Shown: in pieces, positions 10,685 to 22,334 of the stretch | Layout: every line of letters begins with the position of its first letter | Numbering within the stretch: position 1 is the first letter of the stretch | Source of the DNA: Celoporthe dispersa | Lineage: Eukaryota; Ascomycota; Sordariomycetes; Diaporthales; Cryphonectriaceae | NCBI GenBank assembly: GCA_016584495.1 | Contig: WAID01000007.1 | Span: 310,001 to 374,000, forward strand | Direction: 5' to 3' | Length of the DNA: 64,000 nt | The notes under the pieces: generated by a model | What the model was told of the DNA's origin: nothing | The model's input: the letters and a program-made list of their open reading frames with translations, nothing else | Databases searched by the model: none | Position numbers and translations under genes: made by a program

Positions 10685-13306
10685 CTTTGGCCGTTGTGAA
10701 ATTCCAATGTTCGAGCCTCGTAGGATGTGCTAAGAGGGACGAGGTTTGACCATGGGCGATGCGATCTTCAAAATTTCTGGGTAGTGTCTTATCGATAAGA
10801 AACTTTTGGAGGTTTTGCCAGGGGGTGCGTGCAGCCGCGGGAGGGGGAAGGACCACTACTACCACCACTATAGTCTGACCTCCTAATAGTAGTGCTATAG
10901 TACGTGCTGTACGTACTATTATTGCTGGAATTTCATACTGCCTTCAGCGGGCCGTCAGTGGGGCTGGCCTCTTCCGACTCTGGACCACGACGACCTCTTA
11001 GTCTGCTCTGCTCTGCTCTACTCTGCTCTTGTTTGGACCAGATGTGCTGCCTCACGAGTTGCTTCCAGGGCGGGCGTGCGTGCCACTTGCACCGTCTCAA
11101 TCCAGACACGATACGACACGTAGCGTCATTTATGCAGGCATGCCCATCGGGGAGAGACGGTTGCTGCCAGTCGTCTCTGTCAGGCCTATCAGGGCAGAGT
11201 ACAGGGCAGAGGGGCCCCGGACTTCACGGCAAGACATCAGTCGTAGTCGCATTCGAAACAATGTTTCCTTACTAGTACAGTAGAAGAGTGCCGACGCCAA
11301 GTGGATCCTCTCATCTGGAATGGGGATTGCTCGTCAGTTCCTCAACTCCTCCTGGGTTGGCACTGGGCGCTGGCAGGGTTCAGCCAAGAGGGCATGAAAT
11401 CAGTCAGACCCAACCTTATTTTGCTGCTTGCGATACAGTACTATGAATATCCTGCCTCGGGGAAGCGAAGCCCCTGAGTCTATACGAAAACACACGCATG
11501 AACCAGTGCAACGTCAGCCGGGCGGCATGAACACGGCACTGGACAAGGCGAATTGCAGCAGCCAGTGTGTGCGCTCCCAATCGCATCACCGCACGGCCTG
11601 GCCTTCCCTCCGCGGCCAAAAGGCTCTCCTGCCCAGTTGCCAGGCAGGGCGCTCGCGATTGTCGGCGGAGAGAGTGCAGTGGGCCTTGACCGTGCACCCA
11701 TCAGCGCATCACCTCATCCTACAGCAGCACATGCCCCAGGGCCCCGAAGAGGTCAAGCCTAAGGCACGTACTATGTGAGCACTCTGGCTTGTGGGCTCCG
11801 ACAAAGAGCTATCTCAGATAGTACCTCCGTGCTGGCATAGTACAGGCCGTGAGAGACTACTAGGATCAGTGTGACCACCGCATCGCGTCTCAGATGAAGA
11901 GGTGTCCTGTTGTCGAGAACATAAGAGGGGGGGTATATAGAACCCGGATATCATGCGGATCAAAGCATGTGCGAGCCCAAGAGAGACAAACAATCTTATT
12001 GTCTGCTTCCGCCTCCTCTTCCTTCCTGTTCCTGAAGGGCAAAGCTGGACCCCAGGGCCCAGTGCCATTGGACAGGGTGTAGGGCGCGCGGGCAGGGACC
12101 GGGCCTGTAAGGAAGCCCCTGCAGCAGGGCCTTCAGCAGGGCACTCATCCGGGACAGGGGCAGGGACAGGCCTCAGGAGAATTTGAAAAGTGATTAGACA
12201 GCCATCTGGGAACGGAAACCGAGATTTATGGCTCCGGTCTCTTCGAGATTTGAGATTGCATCTCTTGGATCTCTCTGGACCGGCGATCAAACCCCCAAGG
12301 GAAACCTGAACAGGACTGTTCGATTTTCTAGTTTTTCTACTTTCTTCTTTTTTCTTGTTTCTACTCTCTTACATAGTAAACTATCTAAAACCTCGAGTGC
12401 CCTGCACAGCTTCCCTGCTCATGCCCCAGTTGCTCCTTCTTATGTTGCTCCTGGCTTCCTGCTGCATCCCCCTCCCCCCCTCCCCCCCTGTACTAATTAT
12501 TACTACTTCCTCTGTTCGGACGCCATCGGCGTTGGATGCTACCACACCTCCAAGCCAAACCGTTGGTGGACTTCGCTTGCCCTCTTTTTTTTTTTTTGGT
12601 CAGGTCTTCTTCTTCTTCTTTATTCCTTTTTGGACGACGCCATCTTTCGCTATCTGTGTCTGGCGCTCAGCCTGCTTCCACTCGCTTCCAAACGATACGC
12701 TCACCTGTCGAGCCACCATTCCCAAGTCGTCTCCGGACTCGTTCTCGTCCTGGGCCTCAACTGAGTTCACACTGCCGTACACTCCGTGCCGACTAACTTA
12801 CCGGGCTTCTTGATCACGTTAGCTCGGTATCACCACCGCTCAAGACCGCCCTATCAAGCTCTCGCCTACGTTATGTCGCCATAAAGGCCCTCGAGGCTGT
12901 GCTCGGGATACCACAGTCCATCTTCACTGCTGCTGCAGTACCTGGCCCTGAAGCCCATTACCTCCTGGTGCCTGGGCTTCGACCTCGACGAGGCACGACT
13001 CATCCTGTCAACGACCTGCCTGGCCGGATCGAGGTGGTCGAGACTTCCTCCCCCGTCACCATCAGCGGTCACGAAAACGACAACCTCGTCCGTCCTACAC
13101 TATCTCGGTCATTCACCTCTCCTTGGGGGCCGGGCCGTATATACACCCACAATTGCTGGCTACGAGAGATTACGGACAACCCCTCCACACAGGGGCTGAT
13201 GGGGCCTGGGTCTCTCCCGGGAACTTCCTTCTCTCTGGGCTCCAGACTTGGTGCACCTGGGCTTCTCGGAACCCTCCAGGGCTGACCTCCCAGATAAGCA
13301 TCCGAC
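10685..13306. other. 2.6 kb intergenic region between divergent genes
   Basis: Upstream of RPF2 on one side and of the 929-residue protein gene on the other. A pyrimidine-rich stretch (about 12,320-12,640) looks like promoter or leader of the right-hand gene. A 9-bp inverted repeat with a 5-bp spacer sits at 10,897-10,919 (ATAGTACGT / ACGTACTAT). The 12,228-12,813 open frames are Ser/Pro/Leu/Phe-rich translations of the pyrimidine tract and are not supported as genes. Confidence 0.5.
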
Positions 13307-16096
13307 ATGACCACGATGGCTTTCTCCGGCGGCATCGTCAGCGCTTCGGCACAGGCTTCGGGCCCAGAACCGCCCGCCTCCCCGACTCTCACGAACCCAG
13401 ATATGATCCTGCCCGACTACGACCACTCCTCTCCCGGTGACCTCGACGGGGCCATGCAGTCTCCTCTGCGCATGTACAGGGACGCCCAGGCCGGCATTGC
13501 ACCAGGAGACAACATGTATAGCAACTCATTCCAACAATACCAGGCTCTCTCCGGCGTTGCCCCTACCACCCCCATCATCTACGGCAACGGCACCATGCTC
13601 TCGGACATTGGTGAGGTGACGGAGGCTGAGAGCACCCCGGCAAAGCCCTCACCCCCCCGGCAGCGCTACGGCCCGGCGACGACCACTGCTCTCGGGCTCA
13701 AGGCGGATGACAGTGAGGGAGACGCTGCTCTGCGCTCCTCTCCCACCATAGGGAAAGGCACGGGCGGTCTCGGGGCCATTAGGAGGCGGGCAAAGGCGGC
13801 TCAGCGAGAGCGCCGTAATTCCAGCGACAGCAACAGCACCATCACCGACCACGACCATGCCCCCGTTGTTGTCGAGGCTGATGACACCGTCAGCGTCGGC
13901 GACAGCGTCTTTCAGGGGGACGACGAGGAAAGCCTCGCCAGTTCCTATGCCGACGACACATCCCTCGCGAACGGCCCACCGCTCTCCTCCCCGGCATTCA
14001 GCCGCGACAGCAGGCAGAAATACACCACCTCGCAGTTGAGCCGCAGGGCGGAACAGATCCTCGCGAACGCGAAGAAGAGGCTCACCCTGATGGAGGACAA
14101 CCTCACGAGGGCCCGGAGCTCGCTGGTCGTCCCCTCGTACTCGGACTCCAACACCTCCACGCCCTCACCCCCGATCGCCAGGGCATCCACGGCCCTCATC
14201 ATGTCGACGTCGGGCCTCCCGTCCCCTGCGGGTGGACACCGCAGGATGAGTAGTGATAATTCGCTCCGGATCGGTCTCCCGGTTAAAGTCTACCCGCAAC
14301 GGTCATCGACCTCGCTCGGCGTTGCCAACGGCCCCCGGCAGCAACCCCTGACTATCTCTAAGAGCGCGGATCAGCTGAATGGCCAATATAACCGCCAGAG
14401 GGTCTCCTACATCATGCGCGATGCCTCGCTGGAGCCTCTTGGCGAGGACGATGCGCCGCAGCCCGCAAGGGCAGCCGGACTCGGCATCACGCACGGGTAT
14501 CCGTCGAACACAAGCCCTCCGACAGCTCGAGGGCCCACCGATCGCGGGCTCTCGCGATCTGCTTCCACGTCGCAGATGAGAGACATCCAAGACCAAGTAA
14601 ACGACCTCAAAGGCAAAATCTCGAGTCTGCGTGAGCAGGCACGTGCGGACAGCATCAAGAGGCGGAGCTTGCAGGGCGTGCGCACGCCTAGTCCGTTCAC
14701 CTATGCCCGCTCGAATCCATGGTATGCCGCCCCTGCAGGCGACCCGGAGCCGCACGCTCAGGCCAACAACGCAGATGTGTCGCCGTTGAGCGACGAGGCG
14801 CCGATGGGACATACGCTGCTGGGTGGTCATTTCGGCACCCCGGTCCAGGGTGAGATGGCGGATGATGTCTCACCCGTTAGTACCGCCGTGACCATGGAGC
14901 GCCTCGGCACTGAAGGTGCCGATCACGTCGACTTCCACAAGGCGGATGCAGTCCGTTACGATACCGAGGCCGGCATCGAGGACGACAACGATATGCTCAC
15001 CGAGAATGGTGACGTGGAAGAGGAGCGTTCGGAATCAGAGTACGAGGAGGCAGCCGCGCGTGATGATGATCTGGTCAGCAACGACGGCGACTCCATCTAC
15101 CATGAGTCTGTTCAGCACGCGCTATCGCACGAAGACCGCGAGGACGCCTTTGACTACGAGCACTTCTTCCTCCACAGCGCCATGGGGACCATGAGTCAGC
15201 GCATGGGACGCCGCGGCAGTGATACCAGCTTCGGCTCCGAAGATTCGGTCGAGACCACGAGAGGGCCGGTCGCCGACGGCAGTCCGTTAGCAGCAAGGAC
15301 AAGACGTGGCAGTGAAACGTCGGTCTCGTCAGTCGATACGTTTGCCACAGCAGAAGAACGCGCGGGAAGCCGTCAGGCCCAAGACTTATTCGACGCAAGC
15401 GAGGGGCACGAGGAGGTTGAGGAGGAGGACCAGGGCGACCAGGAGGACCAGGTTGGCCAGGAGGCTTTCCCTTCCTTGCAGTCGGGCACAGATACTGTGG
15501 AGAGGCGAGACACGCCTCCTATCTCGAATGGGATTCCCTTTCCTAGCACCGAGTCACCGCCGGTGAAGGTCTTACAGACAGAGCAGAGGGTCTCGCGTCC
15601 CGAGGCACTTTACTCGGCGATCCGTCGGCCCATGAGCTCGGCGGCCTCGACAAGGCCACACGCTCCCTCTGTCTCGTCCTTCGAGTCCACCGGTACAACC
15701 CGCAGCTTTCCGCTCGTGAACCGAAACAGCAAGTCTGGTAGCAGTCGGATATCTACGCCGGAGGCCGGCTCCTCAGATCCAGAAGTCAAGTCCAGATCCG
15801 ATTCCGTGTTCAGTAGCCAGGGCCTACAGAACGATGGCGCCGCCAACGGAGACCACAAGCGCAGTCCTCTGCACAACCTCAGCAGCCCGACCAGCATCAT
15901 CGAACAGAGTGGCACCACGGCAGTGATCGAGACTCTCCACCGTGATGATCAATTCCTGGTCGAGAGGCTTGTGGCAAGCCTCGGCCGGTGTGTTCTCGGC
16001 ATCACAGAGAACAGCCGGGCTAGCACGGACGCTCGGATGTACAGGCGCAGAATCGATACTGCCAGGAAGATTCTAGAGGGTCTTGAATCTCCCTGA
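13307..16096 (+). CDS. Conserved-looking, largely disordered protein of unknown function
   Basis: A single long exon of 929 codons with steady codon usage; I do not recognise the family. The first two thirds are rich in Ser, Pro, Thr, Gly and Asp, with many basic-Ser/Thr stretches that could be phosphorylated. A short coiled-coil-like segment (QMRDIQDQVNDLKGKISSL, about residues 423-442) is followed by SIKRRSLQGVRTPSPF. Residues about 540-620 and 700-730 are strongly acidic. The last 50 residues (DDQFLVERLVASLGRCVLGITE and on to KILEGLESP) look like a folded helical module and are probably the most conserved part. There is no signal peptide or membrane segment. This make-up suits a cortical or cytoskeletal scaffold, but that is only a guess. 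An internal Met three codons in is an alternative start. Confidence 0.8.
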   Translation: MTTMAFSGGIVSASAQASGPEPPASPTLTNPDMILPDYDHSSPGDLDGAMQSPLRMYRDAQAGIAPGDNMYSNSFQQYQALSGVAPTTPIIYGNGTMLSDIGEVTEAESTPAKPSPPRQRYGPATTTALGLKADDSEGDAALRSSPTIGKGTGGLGAIRRRAKAAQRERRNSSDSNSTITDHDHAPVVVEADDTVSVGDSVFQGDDEESLASSYADDTSLANGPPLSSPAFSRDSRQKYTTSQLSRRAEQILANAKKRLTLMEDNLTRARSSLVVPSYSDSNTSTPSPPIARASTALIMSTSGLPSPAGGHRRMSSDNSLRIGLPVKVYPQRSSTSLGVANGPRQQPLTISKSADQLNGQYNRQRVSYIMRDASLEPLGEDDAPQPARAAGLGITHGYPSNTSPPTARGPTDRGLSRSASTSQMRDIQDQVNDLKGKISSLREQARADSIKRRSLQGVRTPSPFTYARSNPWYAAPAGDPEPHAQANNADVSPLSDEAPMGHTLLGGHFGTPVQGEMADDVSPVSTAVTMERLGTEGADHVDFHKADAVRYDTEAGIEDDNDMLTENGDVEEERSESEYEEAAARDDDLVSNDGDSIYHESVQHALSHEDREDAFDYEHFFLHSAMGTMSQRMGRRGSDTSFGSEDSVETTRGPVADGSPLAARTRRGSETSVSSVDTFATAEERAGSRQAQDLFDASEGHEEVEEEDQGDQEDQVGQEAFPSLQSGTDTVERRDTPPISNGIPFPSTESPPVKVLQTEQRVSRPEALYSAIRRPMSSAASTRPHAPSVSSFESTGTTRSFPLVNRNSKSGSSRISTPEAGSSDPEVKSRSDSVFSSQGLQNDGAANGDHKRSPLHNLSSPTSIIEQSGTTAVIETLHRDDQFLVERLVASLGRCVLGITENSRASTDARMYRRRIDTARKILEGLESP

Positions 16097-17084
16097 GTCA
16101 ACCCCCCCCTCCCCTCTTCTCTTTGAAGTGGAGGTGTGATGCCCAGATTCCAGCTCGTCCCTGGGAAGCGCCTACCAGCGAACTGCTGCGGCCCGCCGGT
16201 GGAGAGGGCGATTCTATCTTTGTATGCTCACCATGATCAGCATTAGCTCCTTTCATTTGTTCATATCTCTTTTGTTCTGCTTATATCACTAGGGGAGCTG
16301 GAGGCGGATCTTGGTTGTCATGAATCGGTGCTTTGGTGGCTGGGAAAAGGCAGGCTTAATTGGCACTGAGATTATACCCAAAATGAGGAGGGACAAGGCT
16401 TTGATACCCTTTTTCTTTTGATTTTACTAATTTCATTCAAAATACCAGGCTAAAATATTGTCTGCCCTTTTGAGCCCGGGGGTCAACGGTTCGCATATAT
16501 TTCACTTAAAAGTATACAGCACATGATACAAAGTAATGTCTTGATGATTCAAATTGGCAGCCACTAGTCTGAACTGAAAGTCTTGTGGCTCAAGTACCAC
16601 ATATACATAATAATGCCATAGTAATTCATCTCGTACAGTAGGTGTCTTGATTGAACATGGGAGCAGGATTTCTCTCTTGTGCTGGTTCTGGTAGACGCGA
16701 CGGTTTGGGCCCTTGGTCCGTGGGCCCCACTTGACGAGAATCCCTGCTCATCTTTCACTTGAAGTGGACCAGGCCTTTGATCTCCACACCCTGCGAGACC
16801 CAAGCGAGCAACAACAACTCACCGTACATGAGACTCCTGGCCTTTCGAGACAAGATTTTGCCAGTAACCAATCCAGTTCGTCTTTGCTGACCCTCTCAGC
16901 CACGGATATTCACGAGCTTGACTTTTTTTTCCTTCCAACTACCTGCTTCCGTTCTCTCTCTCTCTACTCGTCCATCTGTCGCCGTTTGAAGAACCGCGCC
17001 CCCGTCGCTCACTACGACCCAGTCCCCTTTCAACCTACACCCACACGCCAGAGGTCAACTGCGGAAACAGTACCAGTCGAGGCT
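16097..17084. other. Intergenic, promoter/leader of APQ12
   Basis: 3' flank of the preceding gene followed by the pyrimidine-rich leader of the Apq12 gene (about 16,920-17,080). The frame leading into the APQ12 ATG is open from 16,713 but shows no protein-like content, so it was not used as the start. Confidence 0.5.
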
Positions 17085-17756
17085 ATGGAGGGTGGTCAAG
17101 ACGTTTTTGACACCCTCGTGCAGAATCTGAATGTGGCCAGAGAAAGTACGCGACAGCCCCATGACCAACATTCTCCCTCCAACCTCCAGCGCATGCCCTC
17201 CCCCCCCCCTCCTGCACTGTGCCAGGCTGGCACCACGCGACGCGGTGACAGCTCTGTTTACTGACTGTTCCTCCCAGCAATCTTCTCGGCGAACACCCTC
17301 CACCTCATCAACAGACACATCCTCTCGCCCTCGTCCCCGCTCAACAACCTCAGGCGGCAGTTCCTCGACACCATGGCACCCATCGCCGAGCCGCTCGTCG
17401 CGCGCCTCAACGAGATCCTCGTCAACTCCCCCGACATCGTCATCCTGATCCTCGTGGTGCTCGTGTTCGTGCTGGTCGTGCAGATCCTCGCGTGGATACG
17501 GCGCATGCTGATGTGGATCACCGGTCTGTTCTTCCGACTCATGTTCTGGGCCGCCGTGGCCGCGGGCGTCGCGTTCGTGTACCAGAGGGGGCCCGAGGAG
17601 ACGGTGCGCGACCTGGTGGTGGTGGTGAGCAAGATTGCCGGGTACGGCGCATCGCTTAGGGATGTCTGGGTAGCCGAGTACCAGCGGTACGATAGTCAGC
17701 AGAATATGGGCAACGATGCGGGTGGCGGGTATGGATCCCCTGCTGGTCGCGGATGA
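17085..17756 (+). CDS. APQ12: Apq12-family nuclear pore assembly / nuclear envelope protein
   Basis: Exons 17085-17145 and 17278-17756 (132-nt intron, GTACGC donor, CCCAG acceptor, phase 1) give 179 residues. The joined N terminus reads through ARETIFSANTLHLINRHILSP into the conserved core. Two hydrophobic segments, VILILVVLVFVLVVQILAWI and LMFWAAVAAGVAFVYQ, are separated by a short basic loop. This is the two-pass layout of Apq12, an ER and nuclear-envelope membrane protein that in yeast supports nuclear pore assembly and membrane fluidity. The length is normal for filamentous fungi. The tail is Gly- and Gln-rich. The gene converges on GPN3. The family call rests on layout and sequence feel, not a profile search. 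Confidence 0.7.
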
Positions 17757-18144
17757 GGATGATGATGACAATCTCATCTTCCCGGGCACGCAACGGGCGG
17801 GCCCGGGCGCGGAGGGAAAAGGAGTAGACCAGCGGTGGTGTAGGTGTGTGCGTGTGCGCCCGCGCCCGCGCCCTTTGCAGCTTGGATTTTCTTCGTGAGG
17901 CGCTGGAGGCGTATGACTTGTCATGAGAGTACGATGTACGCGGAATACCACACGGTACAAGGATGGAGTACCTCTTGGAGAGGACCTGAAGGCATCGTTC
18001 TTGTGTAGATAGACAGAGATCTAAAAATGACATTCCTGAGGGGCTTACCGGACCACAACGCCGACGCTATGCAAATAATCAAAGCAATGGTACCTAAGAG
18101 GCGGCCCCGTCCCGCCAACTCCGGCCAGTCCTAGCAGGGGCATT
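17757..18144. other. Intergenic, convergent 3' ends
   Basis: 388 bp between the stop codons of APQ12 (+) and GPN3 (-). It contains a GC-rich alternating tract near 17,845-17,870. No gene was seen. Confidence 0.5.
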
Positions 18145-19178
18145 TCACTCTTCCTCATCTCCTTCCTGCTCTTCGAACTCCTCGTCCTTCATCTCCTTGG
18201 GCTCCTGCGCCTCGTGGTACTGAATGCAGTCGTCTATATAGCTTAGGATCGCGCCGACGCTGTCCTCGTCGGAGGCGTCGAGTCTCAAGTAGTTGACCAT
18301 ACTAAAGCTCTCGATCAGGCCGGCGACGGCCTTGTTCAGCCTCTTGAAGCTCGCCCCGCGCATCACTGCACCCCTCTCCGATGGGTCGACGTCCTCGTCG
18401 TCGTCCTCCGCCCTGCCGCCTCCTGCTCCGGATGTGCCCTCACCCAGCGCGTGTCTCCTAGCCAGCTCGGCAGGGTCGTCATCCAGGAGGCCGGCGTCGG
18501 GGGTGAGGAAGCGTTTCATATCCCTCTTGCGCACTTGGCCCCTGACCAGGTCCATCTTGGAGAGGATGTTCAGGTGGGGCACCTCGAGCAGCATCATGGC
18601 GCTCATGGCACTCAGGGTGCCGGAGAAGTACTTTGCGCGGTCGACGACGAAGGTGGCCTCGAGCAGGTAGGCGGCGCAGAGGCGTATGTCCAGGGCGCCG
18701 GGCTGGCTGAGGAACTTGCACAGGGTGGGCAGGATGGGGATGTGGGTGTAGAGCTCGATCTGGCCGGGCATGTCGAAGACGATGAGGTACTCCTCGGTCA
18801 GGCCGTCGAGGGCCTCGCTGAGGAAGTCGAGGTTGTCGAGCAGGAACTCGAAGCAGTAGACCAGGCCGCCGTTGGGGCCCAGGCCCATCTCCTCCATGAC
18901 ATCCTCGAGGGAGATCAGGTCCCTGATGTCGAGGTCCGGGGTGTGGTCGAAGGACTCGGCGGCGGGGTCAAGGTTGACATAGAAGCAGGAGCGGCGGTTG
19001 AGCTGGAGGTGCGTGATGAGGGCGGAGCAGAAGGTGGACTGCAGATGAGGATTGCGGTGTGGTCAGAAGGCGGAAGGCTGGATGCGACGCCACGCCGCGC
19101 GCTTCATGCGAGAGAGGGAAGTCTTCTTACCTTTCCCGCCCCTGCCGGCCCCATGACCATGACACCAAACTTACTCAT
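18145..19178 (-). CDS. GPN3: GPN-loop GTPase 3
   Basis: Minus-strand exons 19178-19131 and 19038-18145, separated by a 92-nt intron that splits the P-loop (GPAGAGK / ST). The product is 313 residues. Landmarks are the P-loop at residues 10-18, NLDPAAESF, the diagnostic Gly-Pro-Asn loop at residues 70-72 (MGLGPNGGLVYCFEFLL), the G3-type FDMPGQIELYTH, and the NILSKMDL base-recognition segment. GPN GTPases form homo- and heterodimers and are needed for assembly and nuclear import of RNA polymerase II. The sequence around LGPNGGL and the CIQYHEAQEPKEM tail match GPN3 rather than GPN1 or GPN2. An acidic, Gly-rich insert of about 35 residues (ALGEGTSGAGGGRAEDDDED) makes it a little longer than usual. 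Confidence 0.93.
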
Positions 19179-21047
19179 CTCGACGGCGACGGCTGATGCG
19201 CTCTACAATCCTAGGCGGGCGGAGGGAGGAAAGGGCGGTCGGTTGGGTGTCCGTATCATGGGTGTGGTCTGGTGAGAGGCGCAACCGCGCGTGCTGGTGA
19301 CGTCCACCTAGAAATTTTTGGCCTGGTACGCCTGTGGTGAGAAGAGACAGTCACTTAAAAAAGGATACCGGAGATGCCCCGCCATTTGAGCTTCTTATCT
19401 TATCGGCGGTAGGCCAGTAGGCATACCTTAGTACTGCGCAGTGCTGTGTAGGTACGGCAAACCCCTGGAGAGCACCACTGAAGCGCAGCGGCTAGGCTCG
19501 GGCTACACGTTACTGTGGGTGCGTGGGTAGGTAAAATACTATGTATGGCACGGTACGATCTGCCGCCCAGGTTGTCTCTCTACGTCGTAGGACATCTTTT
19601 GTAGCAAGAGTGGGGAGAAGGAGAGACATGTTGATGAGGTAAGATTATGCAGTTCCTGCTGTCTGCTTGTCGCTTGCGGTCCTGTCTGCTGGTGGGGGGG
19701 AGAAGGAATTGCTCTCGGATAATCTCTGCAAGATACTCCCTTCACGAGGCTGCCGGAGTTTTTCCGACCCTGGGGTCCATGTGCCGGGTACATATGAACC
19801 TCGTGCCACACTGTATAGCAGGCTGTTCCCAGACTGCTGAGCACTGGCTTTCCAAGAGACAACAGGGCCGGGGGGGGTGGTTTTTTTTCCCGCCTGGGAG
19901 CCCGTTTCGTATTGTGTATGACTACTTCGATCTACCCATAAACATCCTATCTACCATATATACATAATACTGATAACTCCAGAAACACTTGTCCTTTCGA
20001 GACATGAGGCGCGCAGTACGTTGCCAATTTGCAGACCCGCTTGTGCCATCTCTGCGGTCTTTCCTCCAGGCGGGCCCCGTGCTCGAGGGAGTACATGACA
20101 CTGGGCGTCGAGCGCTGACGGACCTGCCCTTGGCAAGGACTACGGCCTATTAAAAATGAAAAATGAGAAAAAGTAGTGGGTACAAGAAGAGCCTAGCACC
20201 GTTTGGTGTGGGTCAAAGTATTGGAAACCCACAGTGAGGGGGAGGGGTCGGGTCCCAAGGGGGGTAACTACCATAGTTCTGTATGGCGAATCTACCCGGC
20301 GCCGGCATTCGGCGACTTTTTTTTTCTTTTCTTTTTTCTTGTTCTCTGTAAGTCTTGCCCTCTACCGCCGCCTCCCTTCGAGGGGAACAAAAAAAAAAAA
20401 AAGGGCCTGGATCCATACCCCAGAGCTTGGTACCAGTCAATAGTCTCCTGTACTGAACTGTACTCCGCGCTTGTACATCCGACGCCGATTGAAACCCAGA
20501 TAAATTCTCCCCCACCTGCATGACAGCCCCTCCTCGTCTTTTCTCCTTCTCTACCACCTCTTCATTTTAACCTTCCATCTCCCATCTCCTTGGGGACTCT
20601 GTTGTCTCTCTGTTGTCTCTTGTTTCCCCTCCCCTTCATCCTTTGTGTCTTCGACGCTTAGATTGTCAAAAAGGTCAGTCAGGTCACCAATCTCCCCGAC
20701 AGCACGCCATCCCTAGCTCGTCTTTTCTCAAAAAAATTCCGAAACCTTGGTCAACTGTTGACCCTCCTCTCCTATCCCGTACTTTCCTCTCCCTCCCTAT
20801 GCTCAGGGATTTTCTATAATTTTTTTTCCCTTTCTACAACCCTGCTCTCCCGACTACAAATCCCCCCCCCCGCTCCCTCCTCTCTCCTTCCAGCCTCGTT
20901 TTTTTCTCCTGGCCACCTTTCGTTCTCCTTCCTTTGTCAAGACAACGAACGCACTGTCGTACTTCCCAGTCGACAGCCATTTTGCTGACTCCAGTCGGGC
21001 AGTTCTCCTTTCTCCCTCACCTCCCACATCCCCAGCAATAATACACA
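19179..21047. other. Intergenic between divergent GPN3 and SAM synthetase
   Basis: Promoter region for both genes. The right half (about 20,530-21,040) is a long pyrimidine-rich leader, as expected for a strongly expressed fungal gene, with A runs (20,389-20,402) and T runs (20,820-20,828). The reading frames in it have no protein-like content. Confidence 0.55.
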
Positions 21048-22334
21048 ATGGCCACCAACGGTACCAACGGAGTCAATGGCTCCTCCCACCACAACCAGGG
21101 CAGATTCCTCTTCACCTCTGAGTCTGTCGGCGAGGGCCACCCCGACAAGATCGCCGATCAGGTCTCTGACTCCATCCTGGACGCCTGCCTGGCTGAGGAT
21201 CCCCTCTCCAAGGTTGCCTGCGAGACCGCCACCAAGACTGGTATGATCATGGTCTTCGGCGAGATCACCACCAAGGCCAAGCTCGACTACCAGACCGTCG
21301 TCCGGAACGCCATCAAGGACATCGGCTACGATGACTCCTCCAAGGGCTTCGACTACAAGACCCTCAACCTGCTGGTCGCCATCGAGCAGCAGTCTCCCGA
21401 CATCGCCCAGGGCCTGCACTACGAGAAGGCCCTCGAGGAGCTCGGCGCCGGTGACCAGGGTATCATGTTCGGCTACGCCACCGACGAGACCCCTGAGCTC
21501 TTCCCCCTCACCCTGCTCCTCGCCCACAAGCTGAACGCCGCCATGTCCGCCGCCCGCCGCGACGGCTCCCTGCCCTGGCTGCGGCCCGACACCAAGACCC
21601 AGGTCACCATCGAGTACGAGCACGACAACGGCGCCGTCGTCCCCAAGCGTGTCGACACCGTCGTCGTCTCTGCTCAGCACTCCGAGGACATCACCACCGA
21701 GCAGCTGCGCAAGGGAGATCAAGGAGAAGATCATCAAGAAGGTCATCCCGGCCCATTACCTCGACGACAAGACCATCTACCACGTACGTCCGCGCCCTGC
21801 GCCAACCTCCCTCCCTCACTCGTGTCTCGGGTGGCAAACGGTGCTTGATGCTGACAGCTCTCATAAACACAGATTCAACCCTCCGGCCTGTTCATCATCG
21901 GCGGTCCTCAGGGTGATGCTGGTCTCACCGGCCGCAAGATCATTGTCGACACCTACGGTGGCTGGGGTGCCCACGGTGGTGGTGCCTTCTCCGGTAAGGA
22001 TTTCTCCAAGGTGGACCGGTCCGCTGCCTACGTGGGCCGCTGGGTCGCCAAGTCCCTCGTGGCCGCTGGGCTTGCCCGCCGTGCCCTCGTCCAGCTCTCC
22101 TACGCCATCGGCGTCGCGGAGCCTCTGTCCATCTTTGTCGACACCTACGGCACCTCGTCCAAGTCCAACGACGAGCTCGTGCAGATCATCAACAACAACT
22201 TCGACCTCCGCCCCGGCGTCATCGTCAAGGAGCTGGATCTGGCCAAGCCCATCTACTACCAGACGGCCAAGAACGGCCACTTCGGCACCAACCAGAGCTT
22301 CAGCTGGGAGAAGCCCAAGGCCCTCAAGTACTAA
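21048..22334 (+). CDS. S-adenosylmethionine synthetase, with one frameshift
   Basis: Exons 21048-21783 and 21873-22334 (89-nt intron, GTACGT donor). The enzyme makes SAM from methionine and ATP in the cytosol. Signatures are GEGHPDKIADQVSD (about residues 28-41), GAGDQGIMFGYA (about residue 134 on) and GGGAFSGKD in exon 2. After correction the length is 398 residues, normal for the family. Just before the intron the frame slips at GGG (21713-21715). Reading AAG-GAG instead of AAG-GGA gives EIKEKIIKKVIPAHYLDDKT, the expected family sequence, and joins exon 2 in phase. Because the enzyme is essential, a one-base insertion error is by far the likeliest explanation. Codon use is strongly C-biased at third positions, fitting high expression. 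The long minus-strand frame here is a shadow. Confidence 0.95.

Noticed and set aside
12228..12813. Open frames of 152-178 codons in two frames upstream of the 929-residue gene
   Set aside because: They lie in a pyrimidine-rich leader and translate to Leu/Phe/Ser/Pro-rich sequence without domains.
20937..21746. 269-codon minus-strand open frame opposite SAM synthetase
   Set aside because: Leu/Gly/Val/Asp-rich shadow of strongly biased codons in SAM synthetase.
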